A program made the position numbers and the translations under genes. Of a stretch of 46,414 bases of DNA, positions 38,210-46,414 are shown piece after piece; within the stretch, counting starts at the first letter, position 1, and every line of letters starts with the position of its first letter. This DNA is from Planctomycetaceae bacterium (GTDB lineage: Bacteria > Planctomycetota > Planctomycetia > Pirellulales > Pirellulaceae), in contig SKZY01000129.1 of the NCBI GenBank assembly GCA_007127095.1, positions 1 to 46,414 of the forward strand, read 5' to 3'. A model generated the notes under the pieces. The model did not search any database and was not told where the DNA came from. It saw nothing but the letters and a program-made list of their open reading frames with translations.

Positions 38210-39328
38210 ATGAAACAATCGGTTAACGTAGCGATGGTCGGGCTCGGATTCGGTACCGAGTTCCTTCCTATCTATCAGGCTCACCCCCAAGCCGAGGTGA
38301 CGGCGGTCTGTCGTCGTAACGAGGCGGAGATGAACAAGGTGGGCGATCGTTTCGGGATCGCCAAGCGTTACGCCGACTATGACCAACTGTTGGCCGACCC
38401 GGATATCGATTTCGTTCACATCAACAGCCCGATCCCCGACCACGCCTGGATGTCGCTGCGAGCGCTCGATGCCGGCAAGCACGTGATGTGTACCGTGCCG
38501 ATGGCGACGACGATCGACGAATGCCGACAAATCGTGGAGAAGGTTCGCGAGACCGGACTGAAGTACATGATGGCCGAAACCGTCGTCTACAGCCGTGAAT
38601 TCCTGTTCATCAAGGACATGTATGAACGCGGAGAATTGGGCAAGATCCAACACCTCGCCGCGTCCCACCCGCAGGACATGGACGGCTGGCCGAGCTACTG
38701 GGAAGCGATGATCCCGATGCACTACGCGACCCACGTCGTCAGCCCCTGTTTGGCCTTGACCGGGGCGCTGGCCGAAGCGGTCAGCTGTTTCGGATCGGGG
38801 ACCGTCCGCGACTCGATCGCCGAAAAGTCGGGCAACCGCTTCGCTGTCGAGAGCTGCCACATCCGGCTCAAAGATAGCGATGTGACGGCTCACATCTGGC
38901 GGTTCCTGTATGACGTCGCCCGCCAGTATCGCGAGAGCTTCGATGTCTATGGAACCAAGAAAAGTTTCGAATGGACACTGATCGAAAATGAACCTCACGT
39001 GCTACACACGGCGAAAAAGCCGGAGCATGAGATCCCCGAACGGATCACCATCCCCGATTTCGCCGATCGCTTGCCCGAGCCGATTCGTCGCTTCACCCAG
39101 CCGGCCGAGATCCACGACAGCGAACATTTGTCGTTCATTCAGGGTGGTGGACACGGCGGATCACACCCCCACCTCGTACACGAGTTCATCTCAGCGTTGT
39201 TGGAAGATCGCGATCCGCGGCCGAATGCCGTCATTAGCGCCAATTGGACCTGTGTCGGCCTCTGCGCCCACGAGTCGGCGCTGCGGGGCGGCGAAATCGT
39301 CAAACTGCCGGAGTTCACTCTCGGCTGA
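38210..39328 (+). CDS. Gfo/Idh/MocA family oxidoreductase
   Basis: NVAMVGLGFGTEFLPIYQAHPQAEVTAVCRRNEAEMNKVGDRFGI...DIDFVHINSPIPDHAWMSLRALDAGKHVMCTVPMA. ORF track start 38105. Confidence 0.93.
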   Translation: MKQSVNVAMVGLGFGTEFLPIYQAHPQAEVTAVCRRNEAEMNKVGDRFGIAKRYADYDQLLADPDIDFVHINSPIPDHAWMSLRALDAGKHVMCTVPMATTIDECRQIVEKVRETGLKYMMAETVVYSREFLFIKDMYERGELGKIQHLAASHPQDMDGWPSYWEAMIPMHYATHVVSPCLALTGALAEAVSCFGSGTVRDSIAEKSGNRFAVESCHIRLKDSDVTAHIWRFLYDVARQYRESFDVYGTKKSFEWTLIENEPHVLHTAKKPEHEIPERITIPDFADRLPEPIRRFTQPAEIHDSEHLSFIQGGGHGGSHPHLVHEFISALLEDRDPRPNAVISANWTCVGLCAHESALRGGEIVKLPEFTLG

Positions 39329-39548
39329 GCAGATTGGTAGATACCGGTGAACGACAACGTGCAAACACCGGTTAATTCACGAAAGGCTGCGATCCTCGAC
39401 GTGATTCGTTCCGCGTGTAAGCCCCAGCCTGTTAGCAACTTTCGGGAAATACCCGTGTGGAAAGAAGCGGTTAGACGCTTCAATCCAGACACTTTTCTTG
39501 CCGCTCGATCCTTGTACCGAATTTTTCCGTTCGACACGTTATCCTCTC

Positions 39549-42500
39549 ATGGCTGTTCCGATGCCTCGTTTACACACTCTGCGGTCGTCGACCACGTTCG
39601 TTTCCTTGATGGTGGCGTTGGTGGCACTGGTGTCTACCTCCTCATCCGCCGCCGACGAACCTTCGTTGAAACTGGCTTTTTTGGGTGACGAGGGACCTCA
39701 CCGTCCGGCGATGCGTTTCCTCGAACTCGCCCCGACGCTCGAGCAGCGGGGTATTCATCTGAGCTACACCGATGACGTCAACATCCTCGATCCGGAACGG
39801 TTGGCGGAGTTCGACGGGTTGGTGCTGTACGCCAACATCGACACGATCTCTACCGAGCATGCCGATTCGTTGTTGGCCTATGTCGCCTCGGGCAAAGGAT
39901 TCATTCCGATTCACTCCGCGACGTTCTGCTTCCGCAACGACCCGCGGATCGTCGCCTTGATGGGGGCTCAATTCAGTCGTCATGGAACCGGCGTATTCAC
40001 GACCGAACAGGCCGACGTTGACCATCCGATCCTCGACGGCTATTCGGGATTTCGCAGCTGGGACGAGACCTACGTCCACCATCGGCACAACGAACGTGAT
40101 CGGGTGGTCTTGGAGTATCGTCGCGGCGACATGCAAGCCCGGGGAAACGATCGCGAGCCGTGGACTTGGGCACGGACACACGGCGATGGCCGTGTCTTCT
40201 ACACCGCTTGGGGGCATGACGAGCGGACCTGGGAAAATCCCGGTTTTCAAAACTTGGTCGAACGTGGCATCCGCTGGGCTTGTGGTGGCGATCCGACCGT
40301 CGCCGGAACGGCCGCGGTCCCCGATTCGCGTGAACCGTTCGTGTCACCGAAGATGACGTCGCTTCCCGAAGGGGAACCGCCGTTCGATTACGTCGATGTC
40401 GGCCCCCAAATTCCGAACTACGCCGCCGGTCGCGGCGAGACGTTGAACCTGATGCAGAAACCGCTGGAGGCCGCTGAGTCGATCAAGCGGTTCGTCACCC
40501 CGGTCGGTTTTTCGGTCGAATTGTTCGCCGACGAATCGCTGTTGGAGGCGAAGCCGATCGCGATGGATTGGGACCATCGCGGCCGGTTATGGGTCTGCGA
40601 AACGGTCGATTACCCGCACGATCTGAACCGTGATCGTCGCGGGCGCGATCGGATCCGAATCCTTGAAGACACCGATGGCGACGGCCGCGCCGACCGTTCG
40701 ACCGTCTTCGCTGAAGGGCTCAACATCCCCACCGCGATCGCCTTCCATCGCGGCGGCGCGATCGTCCAACACGCGACCGAAACGCTCTACCTGAAGGACA
40801 CCACCGGCGATGACCGGGCCGACGTCAAGCAGGTTTTGATCGGCGGCTGGAACCTGGGTGATACCCACGGCGGTGTCAGCAATTTCCGTAATGGGTTGGA
40901 CAATTGGATCTGGGGCATGCAGGGCTACAACAATTCCGCGCCGACGATCGATGGCGTCGCCCAACAGCCTTTTCGGATGGGTTTCTTCCGTTTCAAACTG
41001 TCGCAATCCGACCCGCCGACGGTCGAGCAGATCGAATTCATCCGCTCGACGACCAACAACACTTGGGGTTTGGGGATTTCAGAAGCGGGCTTGATCTTCG
41101 GCTCGACGGCGAATCGTCAGCCGAGTTTTCACATGCCGATCCCCAATCGCTACTACGAACGGGTCGGCGGTTGGGCGCCGGACACGCTGTCGATGATTTC
41201 CGACACCCACCTGTTTCAACCGATCACCGACAAGGTTCGTCAGGTCGATCATCATGGCGGTTACACGGCGGCGGCCGGGCATGCGATCTACACAGCCCGC
41301 AATTATCCTCGCCAATGGTGGAACCGGACCGCGTTCGTCTGCGGTCCCACCGGCAAGTTGGTCGGAACCTTCGTGATCGAACCCGACGGGGCCAGCTTTA
41401 CCTCATCGAGCCCGCTGAATCTGCTCGCCAGCGACGACGAGTGGGCGGCTCCGATCATGGCCGAAGTCGGTCCAGACGGGAATGTCTGGGTGATCGATTG
41501 GTACAACTACATCGTCCAACACAACCCGACGCCCGAAGGTTTCGAAACCGGTCCGGGTAACGCCTATCTGACCGACATCCGCGACCGCCGCCGCGGTCGG
41601 GTCTACCGAGTTGTCTACGACGGCGAAGACGGCCAGACCGCTGCGGCGGTACCCGCCCTCGATCCCGACGACCCGCAATCATCGCTTGCCGCTCTCGGGC
41701 ACAGCTCGATGCGGGTTCGCTTGACGGCTCAGCGGTTGTTGGTCGAAAGCGGTCAAACCGACCTGATCCCCGATTTGATCTCGCTGATCGCTGATCAATC
41801 GGTCGACGAAATCGGGTTGAACGTCGCCGCGATTCACGCGATTGCCGTTATCGATGGGCTCGGTGCCATGGCGGATGAAGACGGCGACGCCTTCGCTGCC
41901 GTGGTAGCTGCCCTCGACCACCCGTCAGCAGCCGTACGAGCGAATGCTGCTCGCGTCTTGAGCGATACTTCCACCGCGGCGGTCGCGCTGCGCGACGCCG
42001 GTCTGCTCAGCGACCCCGAGCCGCAGGTCGTACTGGCCGCATTGTTGGCGATGGCCGACAACTCGTCGCCGCTGTTGGCCGGAACGTTGGCCGATTTCGC
42101 CGCCGGGGCTGCTGTGACCGACCGTTGGCTCGCCGATGCCACGACCTCGGCTGCGGCCGCTCGGCCGGCCACTTTTTTGAGCGAACTGGCGAGCCGTTCT
42201 GCGGATAGTGAGTTCAAACCGGCCGCCTTGGCGATCGCCCGGCGTATCGCTGAACACCTCGCCCGTTCACGGCCCACTCCGGAGGCCACGCTGCGGCTGA
42301 TCTCATCGCTGCGTTCCGGTTCCCAGCCGCTGGTATCCGCGGTCATCGAGGGGCTCGATCGCGGTTGGCCGGCCGATACCCCGCTGCCCATTGATGAAGT
42401 CGCGAAACAAGCGATCAAAGAGCTGTTCCATTCCGCCGATGACGCCGCTAAGGCCGGTTTGATTCAATTGGCGACGCGGTGGCAAACGGACTCGTTGGAC

Positions 42501-43991
42501 GATGAACGGGGTGAAGTATCCCGGATCATGCTGGCCAAAGTCTCAGACGCCGAGGCTGATACGGCGGTCCGGCTCGCCGCCGCCGAGCGTCTCGTGGCGT
42601 TCGCCCCTGACAGCGATGAGGTGGTCGGCCGGTTGGTCGATGAAATTTCACCGCTCGCCCCTCCGGCACTATCGATCGGTCTGATCGGCGTGGTCGGGAA
42701 GAGTACTGCGGCCGCGGCGACCGACGAATTGATCGGTTTGGCTTCGGCAGCGACTCCGGCGATCCGCGATGCCATCATCCGGACACTGCTCTCCCGGCCG
42801 ACGATGACAGCGACGCTGCTGACTGCGATCGAGGCGGGCGACCTCGCCGTCAGCGATCTGACCGCGCTGCAACGACAAAACCTGAACGATCACCCCGATG
42901 AAAAACTGCGGACGACCGCCCGCCGCTTGTTCGAGTCGGGCGGGTTGAGCGTCAACAGCGACCGCGAGCGGGTCGTCGAACAAAAACTCGCCTTGACCCA
43001 GAAAACCGGAGATGCGGCTGCTGGTAAGGCGGTGTTCACCAAACACTGTGCGACTTGCCATAAGTATCAGGGCGAAGGGAACGTCGTCGGCCCCGACCTG
43101 ACCGGCATGTCGGTCCACCCCAAGTCAGAACTGCTGATCCATATCCTCGACCCGAGCCGGAGTGTCGAATCGAATTATCGGCTCTACACCGTGCTGACCG
43201 TCGACGGTGTCGTGATCAACGGGATCCTGGCCGCCGAATCGCGGACCTCGGTCGAATTGGTCGACGCCCAAGCGCGCCGTCATACGATCCTGCGGGAAGA
43301 CATCGAAGAGTTGGTCGCGTCACGCAAGTCGGCGATGCCCGAGGGACTCGAAGAATCGATCGACGACAACGGACTGGTCGACTTGTTGGAATTTCTGACG
43401 GTCAAGGGTGATTACGTACCTCTCCCGATCGGCCAGGTCGCTACGGTGGTCAGCACACGAGGGATGTTTTACAGCCGCGACAGTCGGGCCGAACGGCTGG
43501 TGTTTCCCGATTGGGGGCCGAAGACCTACGCCGGTGTTCCCTTCGTGTTGGCAGATCCTCAAAACGGAAACGCCAACAACGCGATCCTGTTGCACAGCAA
43601 CAACGGCAATTTGCCGCCACAGATGCCTAAGTCGGTGATGCTGCCGTGTGAAACCGCGGCCCGCCAGGTTCACCTGCTCGGTGGAGTAGCCGGATGGGCT
43701 GCCCAAGGCCCGCGTGACGGCGGCGTGTCGATGATCGTTCGCTTCCACTACGTCGATGGTGTGAAGGAAGATCACCCGCTGGTCGATGGGCAGCACATCG
43801 CCGATTACATCGGCAAATTCGATGTCCCAAAATCCGAGTTGGCCTTTGACCTCGACGGTCGCCAGGTCCGCTACTTGGCGATCGCACCTGGGCGGAGCGA
43901 GGTGATCAAGTTCATCGAGTTCGTGAAGCCCGATGGCCCGACCGCGCCGATCGTGATGGCGGTCACCGTCGAACCGATCGCGGACCACTGA
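39549..43991 (+). CDS. ThuA + PVC-type membrane-bound dehydrogenase + HEAT + c-type cytochrome multidomain protein
   Basis: Likely start 39549 (ORF 39498), signal peptide. ThuA: GLVLYANIDTIS...GKGFIPIHSATFCF...DGRVFYTAWGHDERTW. Dehydrogenase: GFSVELFADESLLEAKPIAMDWDHRGRLWVCETVDYPHDL. Cytochrome: GKAVFTKHCATCHKYQGEGNVVGPDLTGM. Confidence 0.93.
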   Translation: MAVPMPRLHTLRSSTTFVSLMVALVALVSTSSSAADEPSLKLAFLGDEGPHRPAMRFLELAPTLEQRGIHLSYTDDVNILDPERLAEFDGLVLYANIDTISTEHADSLLAYVASGKGFIPIHSATFCFRNDPRIVALMGAQFSRHGTGVFTTEQADVDHPILDGYSGFRSWDETYVHHRHNERDRVVLEYRRGDMQARGNDREPWTWARTHGDGRVFYTAWGHDERTWENPGFQNLVERGIRWACGGDPTVAGTAAVPDSREPFVSPKMTSLPEGEPPFDYVDVGPQIPNYAAGRGETLNLMQKPLEAAESIKRFVTPVGFSVELFADESLLEAKPIAMDWDHRGRLWVCETVDYPHDLNRDRRGRDRIRILEDTDGDGRADRSTVFAEGLNIPTAIAFHRGGAIVQHATETLYLKDTTGDDRADVKQVLIGGWNLGDTHGGVSNFRNGLDNWIWGMQGYNNSAPTIDGVAQQPFRMGFFRFKLSQSDPPTVEQIEFIRSTTNNTWGLGISEAGLIFGSTANRQPSFHMPIPNRYYERVGGWAPDTLSMISDTHLFQPITDKVRQVDHHGGYTAAAGHAIYTARNYPRQWWNRTAFVCGPTGKLVGTFVIEPDGASFTSSSPLNLLASDDEWAAPIMAEVGPDGNVWVIDWYNYIVQHNPTPEGFETGPGNAYLTDIRDRRRGRVYRVVYDGEDGQTAAAVPALDPDDPQSSLAALGHSSMRVRLTAQRLLVESGQTDLIPDLISLIADQSVDEIGLNVAAIHAIAVIDGLGAMADEDGDAFAAVVAALDHPSAAVRANAARVLSDTSTAAVALRDAGLLSDPEPQVVLAALLAMADNSSPLLAGTLADFAAGAAVTDRWLADATTSAAAARPATFLSELASRSADSEFKPAALAIARRIAEHLARSRPTPEATLRLISSLRSGSQPLVSAVIEGLDRGWPADTPLPIDEVAKQAIKELFHSADDAAKAGLIQLATRWQTDSLDDERGEVSRIMLAKVSDAEADTAVRLAAAERLVAFAPDSDEVVGRLVDEISPLAPPALSIGLIGVVGKSTAAAATDELIGLASAATPAIRDAIIRTLLSRPTMTATLLTAIEAGDLAVSDLTALQRQNLNDHPDEKLRTTARRLFESGGLSVNSDRERVVEQKLALTQKTGDAAAGKAVFTKHCATCHKYQGEGNVVGPDLTGMSVHPKSELLIHILDPSRSVESNYRLYTVLTVDGVVINGILAAESRTSVELVDAQARRHTILREDIEELVASRKSAMPEGLEESIDDNGLVDLLEFLTVKGDYVPLPIGQVATVVSTRGMFYSRDSRAERLVFPDWGPKTYAGVPFVLADPQNGNANNAILLHSNNGNLPPQMPKSVMLPCETAARQVHLLGGVAGWAAQGPRDGGVSMIVRFHYVDGVKEDHPLVDGQHIADYIGKFDVPKSELAFDLDGRQVRYLAIAPGRSEVIKFIEFVKPDGPTAPIVMAVTVEPIADH

Positions 43992-44154
43992 TCGCCGTCG
44001 GCTCACCTCAGATCGTGTCTAGCGGATACTGCGAAAAATCGTTCACCGTCACGCCACTCGGTTGACGGATCGCGATATGCTCGAGCTATCTCGCGGCGCT
44101 GTCGTCAGCGTCCGCCACGTTAGCTACGCAGACCCTTTATTTGGGAGTATCCCG

Positions 44155-46128
44155 ATGCCACGTTGGTCCAGTCGCCGGATGCGACGCCCCCTGTCAACAC
44201 GGAGTTTCGGACACGGTCAATCGGAGCAGGTGCGTGGCGCCACAACTCCGATCCGGAGATTCGAAACGCTCGAACCGCGGCACCTATTGGCGGTGGTGCC
44301 GCTGGCCCCGATCGCTGTCGATGACAGTTATCAGGTTCAAGAGGATCAGACGTTGGTGGGAAATGTCATCGCCGGCACGGAGTTGGGTGGAGCCGATATT
44401 TCGGCCAAGCCTGGACTTCCGCTTCAGGTGATCGAGGTCGACGGTCTGTCGACCGTGGGCGGCACGACACTCGAACTGGCGTCAGGTGCTACGCTGGAAA
44501 TGGCGGCCGACGGCAGCTTCGTCTACGACCCGTCGACTTCACCGACGCTCAGCGCCATCCCCAGCGGTCAATCGCTTGCCGACGGCTTTAGCTATACGGT
44601 CGCTCCGCTCTTCAGCGATCTCTACCTGCTCGGCGATAGCCTGTCGGATCAGGGGCGGTTGTTCGAAATCACCGGTGGCCTGGTTCCTGCTTCGCCTCCC
44701 AATTTCGAAGGCCGCGAGTCGAATGGGCCGGTCTGGATCGAGCAACTGGCGCCTTGGCTCGGGATCGAACTGTTGGCAGAGAACAATTATGCCGTCTCGG
44801 GCGCGACGACCGGCGATGCAAACTTCGGAGAATCGATTCTCGGCATCGACCTGCCCGGTGTGGCCGATCAGTTGAACGACTTTGTCGCTGATCTCGACGG
44901 TGGACCGACCGATCCCGATGCGTTGCACGTCGTCTGGGTGGGAGCCAATGATCTGTTTTTGATACCGCCGGACGCTGGCCCGTTAGACGTCGAAGCTGCC
45001 ATCACCCAAGCGATTACCAATCTGGCGAACACCGTCGGGACGCTCAAGGCAGTCGGGGCCGAGCACATCATGGTGCTCGGCGTGCCCGACCTGGGGTTAA
45101 CACCGTTTGCGACGTTCAACGACCTCGGTGCTCCACTGTCCGCGCTGACCGAGGCCTTCAATGGAGCTTTGGAATGGACACTGAACCAATTGCCGTTCGA
45201 TGTGATGCTGGTCGACATGTTGGCGATGTCACGCCAGGTAGCCGCCGATCCGACCGCCTTCGGGTTTACCGAAGTCGTCCTACCGTGCTTTGACGGCATT
45301 AACATTTGCGCCAACCCCGATGATTACCTCTACTGGGATATCGTCCATCCGACGACGGCCGGCCACCGCTTGATCGCCGATACCGTATTCGCCGCACTGA
45401 CCGATCGGGCCGACGTGGAGATCATTGTCAACGACGATACAACGCCGCCCGAACTGACGGTGGAAAGCTATCCGATCGCCGATGCTGCCGTGGTCGGATT
45501 GGAATTGCGGCTCAGTGCCACCGACGCCTCACCGGCCGACCAGGCCGCCGCGTTTACCTACCAGATCGACTGGGGTGACGACGAACCGGTGGAAGTCGTG
45601 GTCGGACCCGCCAGCGGCGTCATCGTACAACGCGAATACGATTCGGGACGGTACCGTCAGATCGAAGTCACTGTCGTCGATCAAGACGGCGATGCGAGTG
45701 ATCCATTCCGAGCCGCCGTCGTTTGGGGAACCGATGGGGATGACCGAATCGCCGTCACCCGCTTCCGCCGTGACGAGATCCGTGTCCGTTCGGCTGATCT
45801 GGTACTGGCTCAATTCGCCGCCGATTCGGTTGATCGCGTCGTCGTTTTCGGCCTCGACGGTGACGACGTGATCCATGCCGGCGGCTTGTGGATCCCGGTC
45901 GAGTTCGATGGCGGCCCAGGGAATGATCTCTTGATCGGAGGCCGAGCAGAAAACATTCTTCGGGGCGGAGGCGGACGAGACCTGCTGGTCGGTCTTCCCG
46001 GTGACCGTCGAGTCGAACTGGTCCAGGACGACGATTCCGACCATCCGGGCAGAGGCCTCGGTCGCGGCCTGAAGGCCCAATTGATCGCTGGCATTGTCGA
46101 TGCTGCCAAAGCGAAGGGCCGGGGTTAA
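44155..46128 (+). CDS. LEPR-XLL cell-surface protein with VCBS/cadherin-like segment, SGNH/GDSL lipase domain and Ca-binding-type C-terminus
   Basis: RRFETLEPRHLLAVVPLAPIAVDDSYQVQEDQTLVGNV; GDSL block LYLLGDSLSDQGRLF, NYAVSGATTGD, WVGANDLF, DIVHPTTAGHRLIAD; C-terminal GLDGDDVIHAGG...GGPGNDLLIGGRAENILRGGGGRDLLVG. ORF track start 44062 is TTG. Confidence 0.85.
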   Translation: MPRWSSRRMRRPLSTRSFGHGQSEQVRGATTPIRRFETLEPRHLLAVVPLAPIAVDDSYQVQEDQTLVGNVIAGTELGGADISAKPGLPLQVIEVDGLSTVGGTTLELASGATLEMAADGSFVYDPSTSPTLSAIPSGQSLADGFSYTVAPLFSDLYLLGDSLSDQGRLFEITGGLVPASPPNFEGRESNGPVWIEQLAPWLGIELLAENNYAVSGATTGDANFGESILGIDLPGVADQLNDFVADLDGGPTDPDALHVVWVGANDLFLIPPDAGPLDVEAAITQAITNLANTVGTLKAVGAEHIMVLGVPDLGLTPFATFNDLGAPLSALTEAFNGALEWTLNQLPFDVMLVDMLAMSRQVAADPTAFGFTEVVLPCFDGINICANPDDYLYWDIVHPTTAGHRLIADTVFAALTDRADVEIIVNDDTTPPELTVESYPIADAAVVGLELRLSATDASPADQAAAFTYQIDWGDDEPVEVVVGPASGVIVQREYDSGRYRQIEVTVVDQDGDASDPFRAAVVWGTDGDDRIAVTRFRRDEIRVRSADLVLAQFAADSVDRVVVFGLDGDDVIHAGGLWIPVEFDGGPGNDLLIGGRAENILRGGGGRDLLVGLPGDRRVELVQDDDSDHPGRGLGRGLKAQLIAGIVDAAKAKGRG

Positions 46129-46198
46129 CGTTAGCGGGCCGAGTCACGTGTGCCTCGGTTAGCGAGTCTGGTTGACCGAGTTGACGCCCTGGTAACCC

Positions 46199-46312
46199 TG
46201 GGTGGCACGCCTGGGAAACTTGGGTTGCGCGCACTGGGAAAGTTGGGTGGCACGCACTGGGAAACTTGGGTGGCACGCACTGGGAAAGTTGGGTGGCACG
46301 CCCTGAGGAACG
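46199..46312. repeat. 23-bp intergenic tandem repeat, about 4.5 units
   Basis: TGGGTGGCACGCACTGGGAAA(C/G)T units: 46199-46220 (22 nt variant), 46221-46243, 46244-46266, 46267-46289, partial from 46290. Confidence 0.92.
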
Positions 46313-46414
46313 AAGGGCGTGAGCGGCGACGCGAATGCTCGAACGCGACCGAGTGTGCCCACGATCCTCGAGTCAACCTCGTGGCTGGCTTTCACGCCCA
46401 TCGCCTTGCGGCTC

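Noticed and set aside
44062-44154. TTG start at 44062 for the LEPR-XLL protein
   Set aside because: The ATG at 44155 preceded by GGGAG gives a more typical N-terminus (MPRWSSRRMRRP...FETLEPRHLLA).
46131-46401. Minus-strand ORFs with repeated CHPTFPV/RATQVSQ motifs
   Set aside because: Translation of the 23-bp DNA repeat through shifting frames; not a repeat protein.
1-46414. CRISPR array, prophage or defence island
   Set aside because: No regularly spaced repeat-spacer pattern, no phage structural or integrase genes, no recognised defence nucleases; the only array is the spacer-less 23-bp tandem repeat.

Overview
The window looks like chromosomal DNA from a planctomycete. Supporting signs are cytochrome-c-linked surface proteins of the DUF1592/DUF1549/DUF1553/WD40/ThuA types, a sulfatase, an SHD1 protein, an LEPR-XLL surface protein and DUF1570/DUF4404/DUF6677 proteins. 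I support about 25 protein-coding genes, one tRNA-Pro(CGG) with an adjacent terminator-like hairpin, an IS66-type transposase remnant and a 23-bp tandem repeat at the right edge. A 1.7 kb gene (<1..1696, minus) running off the left edge is missing from the ORF track. Housekeeping anchors are zwf, prfC and proS (archaeal/eukaryotic-type ProRS). The most interesting observations are: (i) a PAS/GAF sensor kinase with an atypical N-terminal receiver, convergent and overlapping with a GAF + SpoIIE/PP2C-like protein whose metal-binding acidic residues appear lost; (ii) a tight co-directional cluster linking a GXGXG protein and a degenerate GltB2/FMN-barrel-like protein, zwf, a DUF1570-LRR protein, a LarA-like protein and a double-SGNH hydrolase; (iii) a PmoA-like (DUF6807) gene that appears to have lost its signal-peptide/heme region by deletion; (iv) a 23-bp tandem repeat with alternating 46-bp structure. 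No CRISPR array, prophage or obvious defence island was found. All family assignments come from motif recognition by eye, with no database search.
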